In this document: one piece after another, positions 5,684 through 6,883 of the stretch
Numbering within the stretch: position 1 is the stretch's first letter
Layout of the letters: each line of letters opens with the position of its first letter
Source: an uncultured Erysipelotrichaceae bacterium
GTDB lineage: Bacteria; Bacillota_I; Bacilli_A; Erysipelotrichales; Coprobacillaceae
Direction of reading: 5' to 3'
DNA: 6,883 nt
NCBI GenBank assembly: GCA_937917505.1
Contig: CALDMQ010000048.1
Location: 1 to 6,883 of the forward strand
The notes under the pieces: generated by a model
The model's input: only the letters and a program-made list of their open reading frames with translations
What the model was told of the DNA's origin: nothing
Database searches by the model: none
Translations under genes and position numbers: made by a program

Positions 5684-6883
5684 CTATTTATAATCTTCTT
5701 GAACATCACAAGCAATTAAATCTTCAAATGTTTGTCTTCTTATCACCAATTTAGATTTCCCTTGATAAGTAAATACAACAGCCGGTCTTACAATTTGATT
5801 GTAATTAGATGACATTGAATAATGATAAGCACCTGTAGAAAACATTGCAATAATATCTCCAGATTGTGGATTTGCCATCATAATATCCTTAATCAAAACA
5901 TCACCTGACTCACAATTTTTCCCAGCTAATGTCACTAAAGTATCTTTTTCTTCTTCAGCCTTATTTGCAACAATTGCATCATAACGAGATTGATATAAAG
6001 AAGGACGAATATTTTCATTCATACCACCATCTACACTAATATACTTACGAATATCTGGAATCTCTTTAATAGATCCGACTGTATATAATGTAATTCCTGC
6101 ATTTCCTACAACATAACGTCCTGGTTCGATTTAAATCATAGGTCTTTCCCAACCCATAGCTTCAAAACCAGTATTTACAATATTCACAATAGTTTTTGTT
6201 ACAATATCAAAATCTAACGGTTTATCATCTTTTGTATATTGAATACCAAAACCACCACCAGCATTCAACTTTTTAATCACAACACCAAATTTCTTATAGA
6301 TTTCATAAGAAAATTCCACGAACTTTTGCATAGCTAAAACATAAGCATCAATATTCTCAATTTGACTCCCCACATGACAATGAATTCCTTCAAATTCAAT
6401 ATGCTTACTTTCAATGACTTGTCCAATTGCTTTTAAATATGTACCATCATGACTACTAAAACCAAATTTAGTATCTTTAGCACCAACACGAATATAATCA
6501 TGTCCACCTGCATAAACACCTGGAGTCACTCTGATTGTTGCATAAACTGTTTTATCTAATTGTGTTGCTATTTTTTCAACCAACTCAATTTCATAGAAAT
6601 TATCAATCACAAAATGATTTACATCATGTTTCAAAGCAAATTCAATTTCACTTGGAAGCTTATTATTTCCATGGAAATAAATTTTATGAGGATCAAAGCC
6701 TGCACTTAATGCTATGGCAATCTCTCCATCACTTACACAATCTACTCCTATACCATACTCACTTGCAAGTCTATAAATAGCCTGACAGCTAAATGATTTA
6801 GAAGCAAATAATGGTAAAACATTATCATATTTATCAATAAATCTTTCTTTTAAAGTATTCAATTGATGACGAATATGTCCTTC
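5684..6883 (-). pseudogene. lysA: Diaminopimelate decarboxylase, 5' end off window, in-frame TAA
   Basis: PLP-dependent enzyme that converts meso-diaminopimelate to L-lysine, the last step of lysine synthesis (cytoplasmic, fold III alanine-racemase-like barrel plus C-terminal beta domain). The frame enters at 6883 (first codon GAA, EGHIRHQLNTLKE); roughly 20 N-terminal residues are missing, and the TTG at 6862 is an internal Leu codon, not a start. Numbering from 6883: PLP-lysine in FASKSF (K29), HCHVGSQ (168-174), GGGFGI (209-214), IEPGR (252-256), VDGGMNENIRP (284-294), catalytic CESGD (C324), TGAYHYSMSSNYN (350-362). All family motifs are present and ordered, and the C-terminus ends normally at TAG 5686-5684. 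The only lesion is codon 251, TAA at 6133-6131, just before IEPGR; both sides stay in the same frame. Termination there would remove half the active site. It could be a true recent null mutation or a sequencing/assembly error. A terminator follows; upstream operon partners are outside the window. Confidence 0.93.
6131..6133 (-). other. Premature in-frame TAA in lysA
   Basis: Reading ATG-ATT-TAA-ATC-GAA-CCA on the minus strand gives M-I-stop-I-E-P. Upstream and downstream frames are the same (no indel). One base change from a sense codon such as TTA (Leu) or TAT/TAC (Tyr) would produce it; a hydrophobic residue is usual at this strand position before IEPGR. Confidence 0.9.

Noticed and set aside
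6020..6022. Separate gene starting at ATG 6022 (C-terminal lysA fragment)
   Set aside because: This Met is inside the conserved VDGGM motif and the same frame carries IEPGR and more upstream; it is the 3' part of lysA.
6535..6780. Plus-strand open frame of 81 codons
   Set aside because: Antisense to lysA with a biased L/H/Q/Y composition; a shadow of the real gene.
6860..6862. TTG as the start of lysA
   Set aside because: The frame continues upstream to the window edge (EGHIRHQ) in a way that matches the N-terminal region of the family, so this is an internal Leu codon.

Overview
The window is AT-rich, low-GC DNA with strong AGGAGG-type ribosome-binding sites, near-consensus TTGAxA/TATAAT promoters and Rho-independent terminators. 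Together with the proteins (TypA, a Rpn-family nuclease of the clostridial type, a DUF6465-like protein, a WG-repeat lipoprotein) this points to a gut-type Bacillota, possibly Erysipelotrichia/Coprobacillaceae. That placement is a feel for the protein sequences and base composition, not a measured phylogeny.

Layout, left to right. (1) 1-1345, minus: the 5' part of a large lipoprotein gene with WG-type repeats; it runs off the left edge. (2) 1346-1432: a compact divergent promoter region. (3) 1433-1969, plus: a 178-aa nitroreductase, the only plus-strand gene. A hairpin at 1970-2003 lies between it and the next, convergent gene and can work in both directions. (4) 2041-2259, minus: a 72-aa DUF6465-like protein with a GTG start and a textbook promoter. 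(5) 2539-3391, minus: a broken Rpn/PD-(D/E)XK nuclease gene with its own promoter, leader hairpin and terminator. It carries a frameshifting deletion exactly where the catalytic ENQ-type motif should be. (6) 3432-3680: about 250 nt with no recognisable gene. (7) 3723-5543, minus: complete typA (bipA), with extended -10 promoter and strong terminator. (8) 5684-6883, minus: lysA (diaminopimelate decarboxylase), running off the right edge at its 5' end and interrupted by a single in-frame TAA; a terminator follows it.

The genes look like independent transcription units: nearly every gene has its own promoter or terminator, so there is no visible multi-gene operon apart from whatever lies upstream of lysA. 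I found no convincing new multi-gene system. The most notable observations are two lesions: the in-frame stop in an otherwise intact lysA, and the loss of the catalytic core of the Rpn nuclease. Small regulatory structures (overlapping divergent promoters, a 10-bp leader hairpin beside a ribosome-binding site) come next.
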